Assembly (NCBI RefSeq): GCF_963678975.1 | Contig: NC_089279.1 | Span: 36,537,933-36,601,932, forward strand | Source of the DNA: Dysidea avara | Lineage: Eukaryota > Porifera > Demospongiae > Dictyoceratida > Dysideidae | Reading direction: 5' to 3' | DNA: 64,000 bases | Part shown: positions 1 to 11,260 of the stretch, piece by piece | Numbering within the stretch: the stretch's first letter is position 1 | Layout: every line of letters starts with the position of its first letter | Translations under genes and position numbers: made by a program | The notes under the pieces: model-generated | Databases searched by the model: none | The model's input: only the letters and a program-made list of their open reading frames with translations | What the model was told of the DNA's origin: nothing

Positions 1-425
1 ACAGGCACAATCCAATAGAAATAATACACTGCATATCTATGGCTTCATATACCATGACCCCCTGTGCTTTTTAACATGGCAAGCTAATGACCTGGATGGA
101 CACCTCTGTTGATCAGCTTTTGGATATGACCATCCCTTGCTCGTCTATGCCGATGCAGTTTCAGTGGAGCACTTTTATGGCTTCCTCGATGCAGTTTATT
201 TTACTTGTCAGGTTCTTTGAGCGTGATATGATTGGTAATTTTAATGGCACCGTATCTAATATGAATTAAGCAAATGTTGTACCAAGTTTGGTGCTCTTAT
301 CAAAAAGTGAACGATTTTTTCACTTAGTTGCTCTACTATAACAATATTTACACTAGTGGTGCCTTTTGGGTTCTTGTTACTACAGGCCATAAATGGGGCA
401 TTGTTACACTATCCAAGTCCCTAGA

Positions 426-640
426 TTGCATTCAATACCTATAAATAGTTAGGGAACGTCAGAATATCATATCTGATTGGCTACTGTCATACGTCATGTT
501 TACAAGATGGTGGTAGGATGGGACTACAGACACAGAGAGGTCTGATGAATGGCTGGGATTTGTATGTGCCAATTTATTCCTCCCAATTGGTAGTGAGGCA
601 AGAACCTTGGTTATCAGCTAACAATTGTACACTTTATTAA
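426..640. repeat. Interspersed repeat, copy A
   Basis: About 200 bp of diverged sequence shared with 22,560-22,740; the common core includes 'atatctgattggcta' followed by 'catgtttacaa'. No coding potential is seen. The surrounding 1-720 interval has no other feature I can support. Confidence 0.5.
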
Positions 641-725
641 AGCATCTGAAAGAAGCTCTATACTTCTTGGAACACTTTCATAGAGAGAGAAGCCAAAATT
701 ATTCCAGTTACTATCACCATAGAAC

Positions 726-801
726 TAAGAGTTCATAATATATAAAAACTTTTTAATATAAACTCTTGTAGAACGAAGAGTTCATATATTACGAACTCTT
801 G
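726..801. mobile_element. 76-bp P-like MITE with 7-bp target duplication
   Basis: The element starts TAAGAGTTCATAATATAT and ends with the inverted form ATATATTACGAACTCTTG. It is flanked on both sides by the 7-bp direct repeat ATAGAAC (719-725 and 802-808). Its ends match those of the large element at 52,879-63,797 (CAAGAGTT...), with the first base changed from C to T. It carries no gene and must have been moved in trans. Confidence 0.75.
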
Positions 802-920
802 ATAGAACCAAAGTGAAGGAGCCTCATGTCACAAAATAGAGATGAGTTACTGTTAAACCTTTCTAAAAATGCATTCAGCTCAGAGTACACAGAATGCAAT
901 TAATTGCATAATCGTGATGT

Positions 921-1108
921 ATAGCCTAGTGGTGTGCAGTATATCAAGTGTTCAGTTAACATGTGGTATAGCCTAGTGGTGTGCAGTATATCAAGTATTC
1001 AGTTAACATGTGGTATAGCCTAGTGGTGTGCAGTATATCAAGTATTCAGTTAACATGTGGTATAGCCTAGTGGTGTGCAGTATATCAAGTGTTCAGTTAA
1101 CATGTGGT
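921..1108. repeat. 47-bp tandem repeat, four copies
   Basis: Four nearly identical units of 47 bp start at 921, 968, 1,015 and 1,062; each begins ATAGCCTAGTGGTGTGCAGT. Units differ by only one or two bases, so the array is young or recently homogenised. No spacer/repeat alternation is present. Confidence 0.9.
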
Positions 1109-2972
1109 ATCTGTTGTTGATAATGTCTAATTTCTTTATTAAAGGATATGGACCGGTCGGTGTACAATAATTATTGTACTGAATATACGGCTAACACAAT
1201 TGCATCTTCAGTAAAAAGGAGTACGTTTGTATCTGATCATCATGTAGTAGTAGAGGTCTAAAATGACATCTAATTAAAGCATACCAATCATATAGTTATA
1301 CCACAACATCAAGTAACAATATTGTACCATCTATGAAATATTAAAACCACTATCACAGCTCCTATGATACATAACACAGACATTTGTACATAAGATACCT
1401 TGATAATCAGGACACTTGTCCATGGTCCCATTTGTATTAGTGTACACACATTTAGACCCCTGAAATCAGGACACCTCACTAATAATAGACACTATTGATC
1501 GATTGATTTGTTTATACTTAAAATACTCGGCCAATGGCCGTTCCTCCGTACCAGAGTGCACAAAAACAACACAACAAAAAACCGTAGCTACAGAATAAGA
1601 AACAGAATAAGAAACAGTACAACAAAGAATAAACAGAATAAGAAACAGTACAACAAAGTTACAAAAGATTACAAGTTACATAAACACAAGACACAACACA
1701 ACTACAGAAATTAAACAGTCTGTTGAAATAGCTATAGGTAGGTGAGGGGGCTACCATGAAACTCAGAGATATCCTCAAACAAGCTTGCAGGAAGACAATT
1801 CCACCATGACGATGCCCGATGTCAAAAGTGCAGCTGACTGAATAATGAAGCTCTAGTTAAAATATTTTTATTAAACACAGTGACACTACCGGTTGGAAGT
1901 ACCAGATCATACATCAATGATCCTATTATAATCATCTATAACTGTTGGTGTGAAAACTGTGACTGCCATGTATCATCATCACTATTAGCCCCATTTCACC
2001 ATAATGGCTGGGTTTTTTCAATCAAGAATCACACCATTGCAAACAACAAACAAACCAACTACTTCCTCTACTTTTTGTACAGAGACTATTGGCTCATGTG
2101 AAATTCTTTCAGTGTTTGCACAATACTATTACGAATTCACGTGGGCTTGTACCACCCCCTGCACCTCGACAATCAGGACACTTGTCCATGAGCCATCTTG
2201 AAAATAAATTTGCCTGGTTATCAGTATAAATATTGCTAGTTTGACCTTACAATGAACACTGACTACTGTTGTCAGGCTTCATGTACACATGCAGTAATGT
2301 AATGTGTCATATTTCTTGATCTAGTAATGTGTAACAGACAAAAAAATAATGTACTACCACAGTAGAACCTAACAGAGACTTTGGATTTGTTATGGTAACA
2401 GTTAAACCTGTGTATAAAGTGACCTGTCCAACTGCTAATATTAAGGCCAGCAATTTTGGCACAAATGTGACTGGATTAGACAGGTTTTATCTTTTTGAGA
2501 GGTAAAATTGTATTGGTAAAGGTTATAGGGACCTCAGAAACTGTCTTTATAAGGAGGTTAAAAGTACAGTGTCGGAGGATCCTTTAACAGATGCAGCACA
2601 TCAAGTAAACAATTAGTACTACCACAACTAGAACAATAATATTACCCAACAAAGTAACACATAGCACTGCACGTTACAAACCTATAAACTATACTGCTAC
2701 ACTATTACACAATGACTGGCTACATGATGTATAAGATGAAACTACTACTGGATGAGACATTAACACAACTCCTTTATGTGAAGGACCAGACGCTGAACAT
2801 TTTACAATGTAAGCACATACTATACAAGCCACATCAAGGTCAAACCTCATTAAAATCAAGCTTCAAGTTACATCAAGGTCAAGCCACATCAAGGTCAGTT
2901 CTGTACCTTGTTCTGTTAAGCTGTAACTTTGTGCAATTTTTCTCCATATGATTTACACTGAACAAAACGCAT
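1109..2972. other. Intergenic, no gene seen
   Basis: AT-rich sequence with only short fortuitous open frames. It holds a short AGAATAAGAAACAG-type microrepeat at about 1,590-1,660 and, at 2,680-2,812, a segment also found upstream of the cotransporter start (49,719-49,850). Decayed copies of a repeat using 'aatcaggacactt' lie near 1,405, 1,465 and 2,170. Confidence 0.6.
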
Positions 2973-3259
2973 ACACAAAAAAAAATGGAATTTTCAACTA
3001 GAGTAGGGACCATAACACATTAATAAAAAGTACTGAAACAAACTGGAGTTGTCCATGATACTAAATCACAGTAAAACAATAAGAAGTGTTATATCCCTAC
3101 TGTGCATTTCCATTATGGTATCTTGAGCACAGTAGGGATATAACACTTCTTTTTGTTTTACTGTGATTTAATATCGTGCACTACTCCAGCTTGTTTCAGT
3201 ACTTTTTATCGATGTGCTATGGTCCCTACTCTAGTTGAAAATTCAAAATTTTTTTGTGT
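2973..3259. mobile_element. Palindromic MITE (fold-back), family 1
   Basis: The left arm (ACACAAAAAAAAATGG..TTTTCAACTAGAGTAGG) is repeated inverted at the right end, and the homology continues into the centre, so almost the whole 287 bp can fold on itself. A half copy lies at 10,618-10,710. The element is directly followed by a member of the common interspersed family (3,300-3,990), as is the half copy, so the two may be modules of one unit. Confidence 0.8.
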
Positions 3260-3299
3260 ACTTGTTTGTTAATTTTTTTTGTTATTACAGTACAACTGG

Positions 3300-3990
3300 T
3301 GTACTCACACACACACTGCATCAAAAGAAAGAAATGACGCCACACGCCCCAGCTATCGTCTGTAAAGTAGAGTATCCATTACGTTTCATTGTCAGCTATG
3401 TTCAACTCGTTACACAGCATTACGAATTAAGAACTGCTCGAAAAGCACCTCTGCAATCACAGTAGCCACTATGAAAAATACCGATGATTTCCATTACGAA
3501 GGGAAGCCATCATGTGCTATCATTAAATCGACACATTTCGCTGTCAGCAAAGATGTAAGAAGGACACTGGTAAGACCATGAAGAATGCATTATACATACT
3601 GCGGTATGCCAAAAGGCATGTGTCCAGCTGAAGCAATGTTGAACAGTGAAAAATCAAGCTTGTAGCCTTAGCAGTTATTGAGTTACGCTTGTCTGAAGGC
3701 ATCATCAGTCAGTCAGTAGAAAATTCTGTTTAATAATAAAAAAAATCCATAGCAACTTGTTGAATATGTTCCGGGTCAATCTGAAAGCTTGCTAAGGCTT
3801 AGTTTTACCTAAACCAAATTAACCACCAATACTGCTTCATTGTCACCAAGGAAAAGTGAGGCTGGTTTATGGGTGATGTTTTACTCATGTGCCACGCCCA
3901 AACTTTTGTGCTCCCTCCTATACAGTACTATAGTACTGTATGACAAGTGATGTTTCATGACTGCTCTATTAGTATCTCAATCTTTTGGTA
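3300..3990 (+). repeat. Common interspersed repeat family (copy 1)
   Basis: A roughly 690-bp unit with recognisable blocks: TCCATTACG..TCAGCTATGTTCAAC, GTCAGCAAAGATG, CATACTGCGGTATGCC and GAGTTACGCTTGTCTGAAGGC. Other copies are at 10,740-10,945, 12,270-12,500, 27,425-28,045 (minus), 28,085-28,530, 30,830-32,150 (interrupted) and 47,865-48,500. Short open frames exist in some copies but are not shared, so I treat it as non-coding. Confidence 0.75.
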
Positions 3991-4079
3991 AAAAAGATTT
4001 AGTCTAAGGTATAAAATTTCTGTGCAAAATAATTCATGTAATTCTTGCAAATGGAAATGATTTTAATATGTAGCAAACA

Positions 4080-5760
4080 GCAGCTTAGTAAAAGAAATAA
4101 CACCTGATACAAAGGAGACTGAAGAGCATACTACAGAGTGTATAGATCACTCAGATCTAGCAGATAAGTCTGTTCAATCCGAGCCACATCCAACTATTCC
4201 TAGTGTTGTCATGGCAGTACAAGCTTATGGCAATTCAGCTGACAACAACTACATAATGTGTGAAGGCAACAGTGATTAAAAATTTCTTCCTCTTGTTAAA
4301 AAGCATAAAGAAATTTTCAAAGATGCAACAGGTATGTATGAATTTTTACTAAAGGTTGATAATTACACGTTCTATGCACACAGGCTCCAGTGTAGTTGTT
4401 TACTATGATGTTCAGCATTTTCACCATGTACACTGCCAATGGAAAATTCCATGTTCAAGGAGATGCTCATACTGCAAGAAATATTGAGATGATGTGTTTC
4501 GTAGTTGTATTAGTAGACTTTAAGAGAAAAGGTGGAAGATGAAGCAGTAAGGTGCGATGTAGGCAGTGTAAAGTAGTCACACCAACTACTGACACCTGAA
4601 CACTGCTGAGAAAGACTTAAGAATGCATAACCTACATGCAGAGGTCTGTATGAGATGACATCCTGCCATACTTTGATGGTGCCTTTACCTGCACCACTAG
4701 TGCAGTGGTTGCTATTCCACATTATGCAATTCTGCCTGCCATCAAAGTGAATATTGCGGGACTACAGGCACAGTTCACTTTCAATTGCTGGGTTTTCCAA
4801 AGTCACGAATTTGGATTTATTAGAGGCTGTATCACAGCAAACTCCTAGGAGTATTTCCAAGTATGTAGTATTTCCAAGTATGTAGCCATAGTACTGGATG
4901 AAATGCATGTCAAGGAAGGGTATTTGATAAGCATACAGGTAGTTTGGTAGGATATTCTGACTTGGGGGAAATTAATAATATTCTCTACTATAAGCAACGC
5001 CTTGATACCCTGTAACTCAGGCAAAACTCCCAGACCACTACCGAAGTGCATGTTAGAGTTCACGGTGAGGGGATTGTTCACAAGTTTGAAGTTCTCATAT
5101 CCCGCATCAAACACTAAGGTGTCGATATTTTTCCACTGCTCTGGCAGCAAATTAAGCATCTTACCAGATTGGGCCTCTGCATTGTTTTGGTAACATGTGA
5201 TGGAGCATCCGGTAACATATGATGGTGCATCCGGTAACATGTGATGGTGTATCCGGTAACATGTGATGGAGCATCAGGTAACATGTGATGGTGCATCAGG
5301 TAACATAAAGATGTTTTCCATGCATGACCCTTCAAGCAGTCTGTGCTACAAGACAACCAATGTGTACAGGAGCAGTTTCTTATCTCAGATCTTCCTCATT
5401 GGATTAAAACAAGTTTAAAGCTTTGGGTAAGTCCAAAGGAACACTTTGGGTAAATTCAATAACTTTCAGTTGGTGCATTCCTGCAGTGTGGTGGGCATAA
5501 GATTTACTGGAATCTGATTGTTGAGCTATACACAAAAAAAATCCTGGTGCTATTACCTCGACATCTCATATCTTGTCCCAAAGCTGAAATATGTACCTCA
5601 AAAATTGAGAGTTGATTTGGCAGCTCAGGTATGGATGAGTTATGTTGCTGATGCCACAGGTTTTAAGTGAAACAGTATCAAAAGTTTTGTACTTTTATTG
5701 CAATGAAGCAGCTTTTGAAACCACTTACTTCATACAAAAGACTGTGTCTCCTGCTCACAA
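4080..5760 (+). pseudogene. Decayed THAP9/P-element-like transposase
   Basis: Pieces of a P-type transposase can be read on the plus strand in shifting frames. The first catalytic block is IVLDEMHVKEG (about 4,887-4,920), followed by VRGLFTSLKFSYP (about 5,065-5,105), then the second aspartate block VTCDGASGN just before KMFSMHDPS (about 5,275-5,330), and weaker downstream similarity to about 5,760. Upstream, acidic text at 4,090-4,330 may be the linker before the catalytic core. Several stops and frame changes show it is dead. The order of blocks is that of THAP9-like proteins, in which both D motifs belong to the RNase H-like fold. No terminal repeats could be assigned. Confidence 0.65.
5189..5306. 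repeat. 22-bp minisatellite inside the transposase D motif
   Basis: Five full units and one partial of GGTAACATGTGATGGTGCATC(C/A) start at 5,189, 5,211, 5,233, 5,255, 5,277 and 5,299. The unit translates as VTCDGAS in one frame, so the array grew out of the codons for the second catalytic aspartate of the surrounding transposase relic. Because 22 is not a multiple of three, the frame is lost with each unit. Confidence 0.85.
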
Positions 5761-5810
5761 GGAAAACTAAAAAGAAAGGTGTTTCAGCAGCCATATTGCA
5801 GTGCCAGTGG

Positions 5811-5914
5811 CTATCTTCCACACAGTAGACCAGTAAAGCACCAGAAGTATCACAGTAATAGTTGGTAGGTAATGTTGAAAATAGTTCAGCTCCAGCTGTA
5901 TCCCAAAGTGATAC
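5811..5914 (-). pseudogene. Rab-like GTPase exon with G3 motif (inverted)
   Basis: On the minus strand an acceptor (TTTTTATAG) is followed by an open frame reading VSLWDTAGAELFSTLPTN, then YYCDTSGALLVYCVEDS. This is the G3/switch II region of a Rab or Rab-like small GTPase (WDTAG binds the gamma phosphate). The continuation expected in the protein, TFESLQEWIDDADRY, is found only 80 bp away but on the opposite strand (5,993-6,510). I see no G1 exon (GxxxxGKS) nearby. Either a local inversion broke one gene or these are parts of two genes; the near-perfect join of the two peptides favours one gene. Confidence 0.7.
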
Positions 5915-5992
5915 CTATAAAAATGCACCCAAATATAACTGCCTATATATGCTACAAATATACGCACCCCTAATCTTGCAAGTGTTGCTAAG

Positions 5993-6510
5993 GAAAATGC
6001 ACCTTTGAAAGTCTTCAGGAGTGGATCGATGACGCTGATAGCAGTGCTTGAAATAAGCAGACAAAAATGCTAGGACATAGCACCTAAACTAAACTATTTT
6101 TGATCAGACATTTGTAAAACTTGTTCAGACATTGAATACTTTTACCATGAAAAATTATTATATTAAATCTGATATACATTTGTCTGAGTAAATTTTATAC
6201 CAATTTTGGTTGGACATGATGTCCGACCAAAATAGAACATGTTCGGACAAACACCAATTTTGGTCAGAAAATGTCAGATGTCCGACCATTATTTCAAGCA
6301 CTGGCTGATAGATACATAAATTCAGAGGAGATTGTGTGGGCTTTAATAGGAAACAAATGTGACCTATATGATGAAGTAGAGGAATACAGAGTAGCTGCTC
6401 AGTGTAAACGAATGAATACTGACTTGTGTTACCAATGTTCGGCTAAGACTGGTGAAAATGTAATGGAAGCATTTCAAGATATTGTAGCCTCTATTCATAA
6501 GAACCAGTAA
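5993..6510 (+). pseudogene. Rab-like GTPase last exon, split by a MITE
   Basis: The plus-strand frame reads TFESLQEWIDDADRY, is broken by a 262-bp MITE (6,042-6,303), then continues YINSEEIVWALIGNKCDLYD to a stop at 6,508-6,510. It contains the G4 (NKCD) and G5 (CSAKTGENV) guanine-binding motifs. The C terminus is SIHKNQ with no prenylation cysteine, unlike typical Rabs. Removing the MITE and one copy of its target duplication restores an open frame, so the insertion, not point mutation, disrupts this exon. Its upstream exon is inverted next door. A Rab-like GTPase remnant is the best reading; the exact subfamily is not clear. Confidence 0.75.
6042..6303. mobile_element. hAT-type MITE with 8-bp target duplication
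   Basis: Begins CAGTGCTTGAAATAA and ends TTATTTCAAGCACTG, with the 8-bp direct repeat GCTGATAG on each side (6,034-6,041 and 6,304-6,311). Ends starting CAGTG and 8-bp duplications are typical of the hAT superfamily. Internal sequence carries GGTCGGACAT-like subrepeats and no gene. It sits inside the coding part of the Rab-like exon. Confidence 0.85.
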
Positions 6511-8285
6511 ATTGCAACAGTCAACCAAAGGAGATCAACCAATCAATACTTATGAGGAACAAAACAGTAGCCACATATGCAGTTGCTGAATTTACTATTA
6601 ATGTACAGTAGTTGGCTGAAAATTTAAGCTAGCTGCTTATATTTTTCTGTAACTACCGTATAAAGACCTGTTTTGTGTATCATGTTCAATTCATGATTAT
6701 GTGGTCAATGTTGTTTAACTGATTGGGTGGTTTATGTATTAGGAAGAAACATATTTCTACTGTAAAAGGATACAGTTGACTGTCTGCACATTCAAACACA
6801 TGCACTAAACTGCAGTAACTGAAATAAAATTACAGCTGTCTCTATGTATCTTAGAAAACTGCAGGTGGGGGGGACAGGGAGTTAATACTAACATTTGTGA
6901 CTGAATTTGACAAAACAAGGCTTTGACGCACAAAGCTTTGTTAGGAGATATGGCGATTTTAAGGAATCATTGTGTAATAACTTCCCAGTGCCTACAGCTG
7001 TGCAAAAAAAATTTGCACCAATTGTTCATCTGTTCACTAGCTATTACTGAGTGGGTGTATACATTTCTGATACCCAAAATTTGCCCTGTTTTGAGCAGCT
7101 TTTTTCGAGCGGGTAATAATATCACAGATGGTAGTAATAGGGTGGGAGGGTGGGGGTGGACGGTGGTCTTAATATACGGGTATAAAAATGGAGTAAGAAG
7201 ACGATTGGAATCCAGAGGCCAAGTTTGGGCTCTCCATGGCCCTCCATGGCCCTCAAATTACTCCAAATTGACTGAGAACACTATTGGCGAGCTCTCTGTG
7301 AAGTCCCAGCTCACTACACACCATTATCACAAAGCCATGGCCATTTAATGGTGCCAATCTCACACTCGTGGCTTTGACAGGGTCGGAAGAAAGCTGCTAC
7401 AGAAACCAGACTTGTCAGTGCTGAAGGAAGTACAGTGTGAAATATGATAGTGTATTAGACCAGCAATCCATTTCTGGTAAAATCGTAAGTTTGATTTTGT
7501 GTGTGTGGAAGCCTGTTATGTGAAATCCGGTCACATTTTATGAAATTTGCTTTGCATGTATATTTAAAGGATTTTGTCCTCTACAGTCTAGATACAATTT
7601 TAACTGAAAATTAACAACTACCACATATCGTTGGCACTTTTAAAGGACTATATACAATGATTAGATTGATAGTGAGTGATAGATATGTGTAGCTACAGTG
7701 TCAGCAGCCTTAGCTTTTGTTATTATTTGTTCGCCATTGTCTCTAAATCCTTAGCAATGTATTGGACTAACTTGACTCATGGGAGAAGACAGTTTTACAA
7801 AGGAAAGGGCCACTTGATGCCAACATACCTTATAATGCAACACAATATTTATTTTAATATTGGTCCTAAATATTACTGCATTATGATCAGTACATGCTGA
7901 AAACTAGAGAGGTATACAGCTATACTATTTGTATGGCAGTGTTTAATATAAAATTGTGTTGTACAGTGTTTTTAAAATGGAATCACCTTACACTTTGTTA
8001 ATTGTTCATGGAGCTTGTGTTGTACTGAAGGAGTTACACACTTTTGAGTGACAATTAAGCTGAATCATGATACTCTAGAAAATTTTTTTGTCTCAGCGAC
8101 AGAAAGGCAGGACAATCGAATTTTTGTAGAACATGATTGACTCAATCAGAGCTACAAATTATAAAATAGCATATAGCAGTTTGTGCATGCCATGCAATTT
8201 GTAATTTTGTACGCCATAATATTTTTGATAATGCCTCACATTAACGTTTTTAGAATTGATACTAGCTATGCCCAACCATCAGAAA
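6511..8285. other. Intergenic, no gene seen
   Basis: No convincing exon, repeat boundary or RNA gene was recognised. Short open frames here have no family features. Confidence 0.5.
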
Positions 8286-8700
8286 TGGGCTGGCTACGAC
8301 CCTGGTGCCTTTGGATGCAGACTTTAAAGGAATGTCAAGCAAACACAAAATATTGTCATTTTGCCATTCTCACCTTGTTATTGTGTTAACACTACTGATC
8401 ACTACTAATCAGGGATGCCCAAAAGTTACAGATTCAGCTGTACAAAAATTCCTACAGAGATCCACCAGACCCTTTTTTCTTCCCGCCCCCAAACAAAAGA
8501 AAAGAAGTCTGGGCACAAGGCCTCACACACACATGAGAACACAACACACTAACCGTCACGTGGGTAAAGCCACCAAGTGATGAGATCCCTACATACACTA
8601 TTACATACACTTTTCATAATTTTTTTAATTATGAAAACTTTACAGCACAAGTGCTGAAGGTCTGTAGGACACCAGTCCTACAGCCTGTTTAGAGTTGTTA
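8286..8700. repeat. Interspersed repeat with a second copy at 13,130-13,580
   Basis: Shares blocks with 13,130-13,580: CCTTTGGATGCAGA, CAGGGATGCCCAAAAG, CAAAAGAAAAGAAGTCTGGG, ACATGAGAACA and AAGTGCTGAAGGTCTGTAGG. The 13-kb copy has blocks in a different arrangement and an extra segment of about 80 bp. No coding function is seen. Confidence 0.6.
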
Positions 8701-9036
8701 CAGAAAGTGTGTTGGAAAAGGTGGAGAAAGGAGAAAAAATCCATGACAGGACCTGAGCGGCCTCAATCCTGCAGCCATCCGATTAACGCTCAAATGCTTA
8801 CAGGAGTCTGCCGGGCGGTCAAGATGTTTTCTCCTTGTCAATTCCATAGGAACTCTAGAGAGTGACTGCTCCACATGAAAGTGAGTGTTTTTATAAGTAG
8901 GCTGAATCAAATAATAATTGTTCACATCATATACAAGTATAAGGAAAATTTAACTTACAACAAATACAGAATAAAACAAACAGACTAGTCACTATAGGGT
9001 ACAACAACTAATAGTACATCTACTTACTCTACATAC

Positions 9037-9466
9037 TAGTTTGGCAGCACCCGCCCCTTTGCTTTTAGAGTAAGGGTCTGGTAACCGTAGTATATGGTAC
9101 TTGAGCTACCGTAGTTCAAATGTGGTTTCAAATTGCGCATGACATAATAAATTACCTGTTTTCAGGCTGTTGTAACTCAGCGAAGAAAGCACAAACCATC
9201 ATACTCCTCAACGCATGTCTACAGCGTGTGTATCTCGGAGTCTCACTTGGAGAGTATCAGCTGCTTTCCAACTGTTCTGAATTTGGTCACTATGGTTATT
9301 GTGTTATTCATGGCACAAACTACACGTTTTACGTCACAAATACTTATTTAAACTGGATACTGCGAATTGATTGGCTCTACCATTATAGTGGTAGTAGCAC
9401 AAGCACCATATACTATAGTTATCAGATCCTTACTCTAAAAACGAAGGGGCGGATGCTGCCAGACTA
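9037..9466. mobile_element. 430-bp MITE with 9-bp target duplication (Mutator-like)
   Basis: Ends are TAGTTTGGCAGC...GCTGCCAGACTA, with inverted homology running about 60 bp inward (CGCCCCTT, TTAGAGTAAGG). A perfect 9-bp direct repeat TCTACATAC flanks it (9,028-9,036; 9,467-9,475). Nine-base duplications are the hallmark of Mutator-like elements, though without a transposase the superfamily call is inferred. Confidence 0.75.
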
Positions 9467-9503
9467 TCTACATACTACTACAACTACCAGCAGGGGAACA
9501 CAA

Positions 9504-10357
9504 CTAAGGGAAAAGATCAATATCAATTCCCTGTGCCCAGTAATACAAAATCATTCTGACATTGTTCAACCATAACGCAACAGAAAGTTGCTGAAGTAAA
9601 TTCTTCCTTGCAAGTTTAGCATTGTGAGGGGTAGTATAGTGGGCAATTACACTCAATGTCTTCAATGCAAATGGAGTCCACACCCCAAAACACTTGGCCA
9701 CTAAAGGAATAAAGTCAGATCCCACTTCCCCACAGCTGCCAAATACTTCGCATCCTTGGTTACCTCTCCAGCTGCAGCAGCACAGGAAGCAGAGGAGGAT
9801 ATAAAGGAAAATAAGTTGGCTGACCATGTTGGAAGTTGGGATGGAAAACATCACCTGGACGCAACCCATCATCAAATGAAGCACGTTGTTTCTTGAGAAC
9901 ACCAGGATGGTCTTGTGAAAGGGCATTATATACAAGAGCACCGTGACAATGAATCAGTTTTCATTGGACCATGAGAGCAGCCTAACAAATGGTCACCAAA
10001 GCTGTTGATAGTAGAAAGGCGTACACTAAGGAAAAAGAGGAAATAAAGAAACTGCTAGCCAAAGATGTAGTCCAATAACAAATTCTGGGCCAGGGGTGAA
10101 TAAACCAAGACACACTCAAGGGATAACTTGAAGTCAACCACTAGCCATACCTGAAGATGTGCCAGAGCATTCAAACAAGCTTGATCCTGAATGCTAAAAG
10201 ATGCAAATAGGTCATCAGACAAACTTTGTAATGTGGCTTGCAGATCTTGCTGAGAGGCTAAGTAAATAGAAAGATTGTTAGACACAACAGAAAACAGTAG
10301 CAGCGGCAGCAGCAGCGGCATCCTCTTCATTACAAAAACTGAGCTGATCTGTATCAA
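9504..10357 (-). pseudogene. Retroelement ORF relic
   Basis: Minus-strand text includes GEVGSDFIPLVAKCFGVWTP and FALKTLSVIAHYTTPHNAK, resembling the C-terminal end of retroelement polyproteins common in invertebrate genomes, plus a separate frame reading LQSLSDDLFASFSIQDQACL at about 10,170-10,230. Frames are interrupted and no reverse-transcriptase core motif is visible, so the assignment is weak. Confidence 0.35.
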
Positions 10358-10617
10358 TAGAAAGAAGGATGGAAGGACACCATTACACGAATTTAGAAAG
10401 GCACCTGAAGAAAGAAGGACAGATTCACGTAAACCTAAGCCCCCAAGGAGAAACAGTAAAGAAGCTTGGCACCAGGCAGTCAGAAAGACTACAATACAAC
10501 CAAGACAAGTATGAAGGTTATGGTCAAACTGACCAAGAAACGACTTCAGGACAGAGAAAGGTACAGTACGAAGTGGATAATCTTACAATTGCTGAGATAG
10601 CTCCATAAGAGATGTTA

Positions 10618-10945
10618 CATATCCCTACTGTATTTGATTTTAGTACTTTTTATCAATGTGCTATGGTCCTACTCTAGTTGAAAATCCCAAATTTTTCTGT
10701 GTACTTGTTTGTTAACTTTTTTGAAAATATTATTATTATTATGAGCCCACGCATACCGCATCTGAAATAGTGCTACGTGCCCCAGCTATATCAGTTATTG
10801 TCTGAAAAGTGAAGTATCCATTACACTTCGTTGTCAGCTATGTTCAACCTGTAACACATGCACAGTATTTCGAATCAAGAACTGTTTGAGAAGCACCTCT
10901 ACAATCCACATATACTGAAAGAAAGAAATGATGCTATGTGGTACT
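10618..10945 (+). repeat. Half copy of MITE family 1 plus common repeat fragment
   Basis: 10,618-10,710 matches one arm of the palindrome at 2,973-3,259, including TGTGCTATGGTCCTACTCTA. 10,740-10,945 matches the beginning of the common repeat. The same order of modules occurs at 2,973-3,990. Confidence 0.65.
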
Positions 10946-11046
10946 AGACGAGATGTCAGTGTTGATTTATCCATCCCCCAAGTTTATAATCTATCAATAA
11001 CTCACCTGTATAATGTCATACCATTATTTCACTGGATCATAGATGT

Positions 11047-11260
11047 ACTGAGAAACAAGTTGATGTTGTGCTACTTCTAAAAACAAGGCACCATGCAGCT
11101 AGCTAACTCATCTGGAATTAACCATAGATAGTATATGCTACTATGAAGTAACCAACTATGAAACAATAGGGTAGTTTTGGGTTGTACCATAATATTATTA
11201 GCTAATTCTTGTATTATGGCAGGATTTGACTTAATAAATAAGGTATTTCTGAAGAGATGG
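11047..11260 (+). repeat. Empty copy of the repeat that hosts the P-like element
   Basis: Contains GTTGATGTTGTGCTACTTCT, CTAACTCATCTGGAATTAAC and, uninterrupted, GCTACTATGAAGTAACCAAC. At 52,878/63,798 the same sequence is split after CTACTAT by the 10.9-kb P-like element. This copy has one CTACTAT, the filled copy has two, which directly shows the target duplication. Confidence 0.85.

Noticed and set aside
921..1108. CRISPR-like repeat
   Set aside because: Units are contiguous tandem copies with no unique spacers, in a eukaryotic setting. The same applies to the 22-bp and 38-bp arrays.
6923..7348. 141-residue open frame
   Set aside because: Composition is irregular, no motif or splice partner is seen, and it has no homologous repeat copy to support coding.
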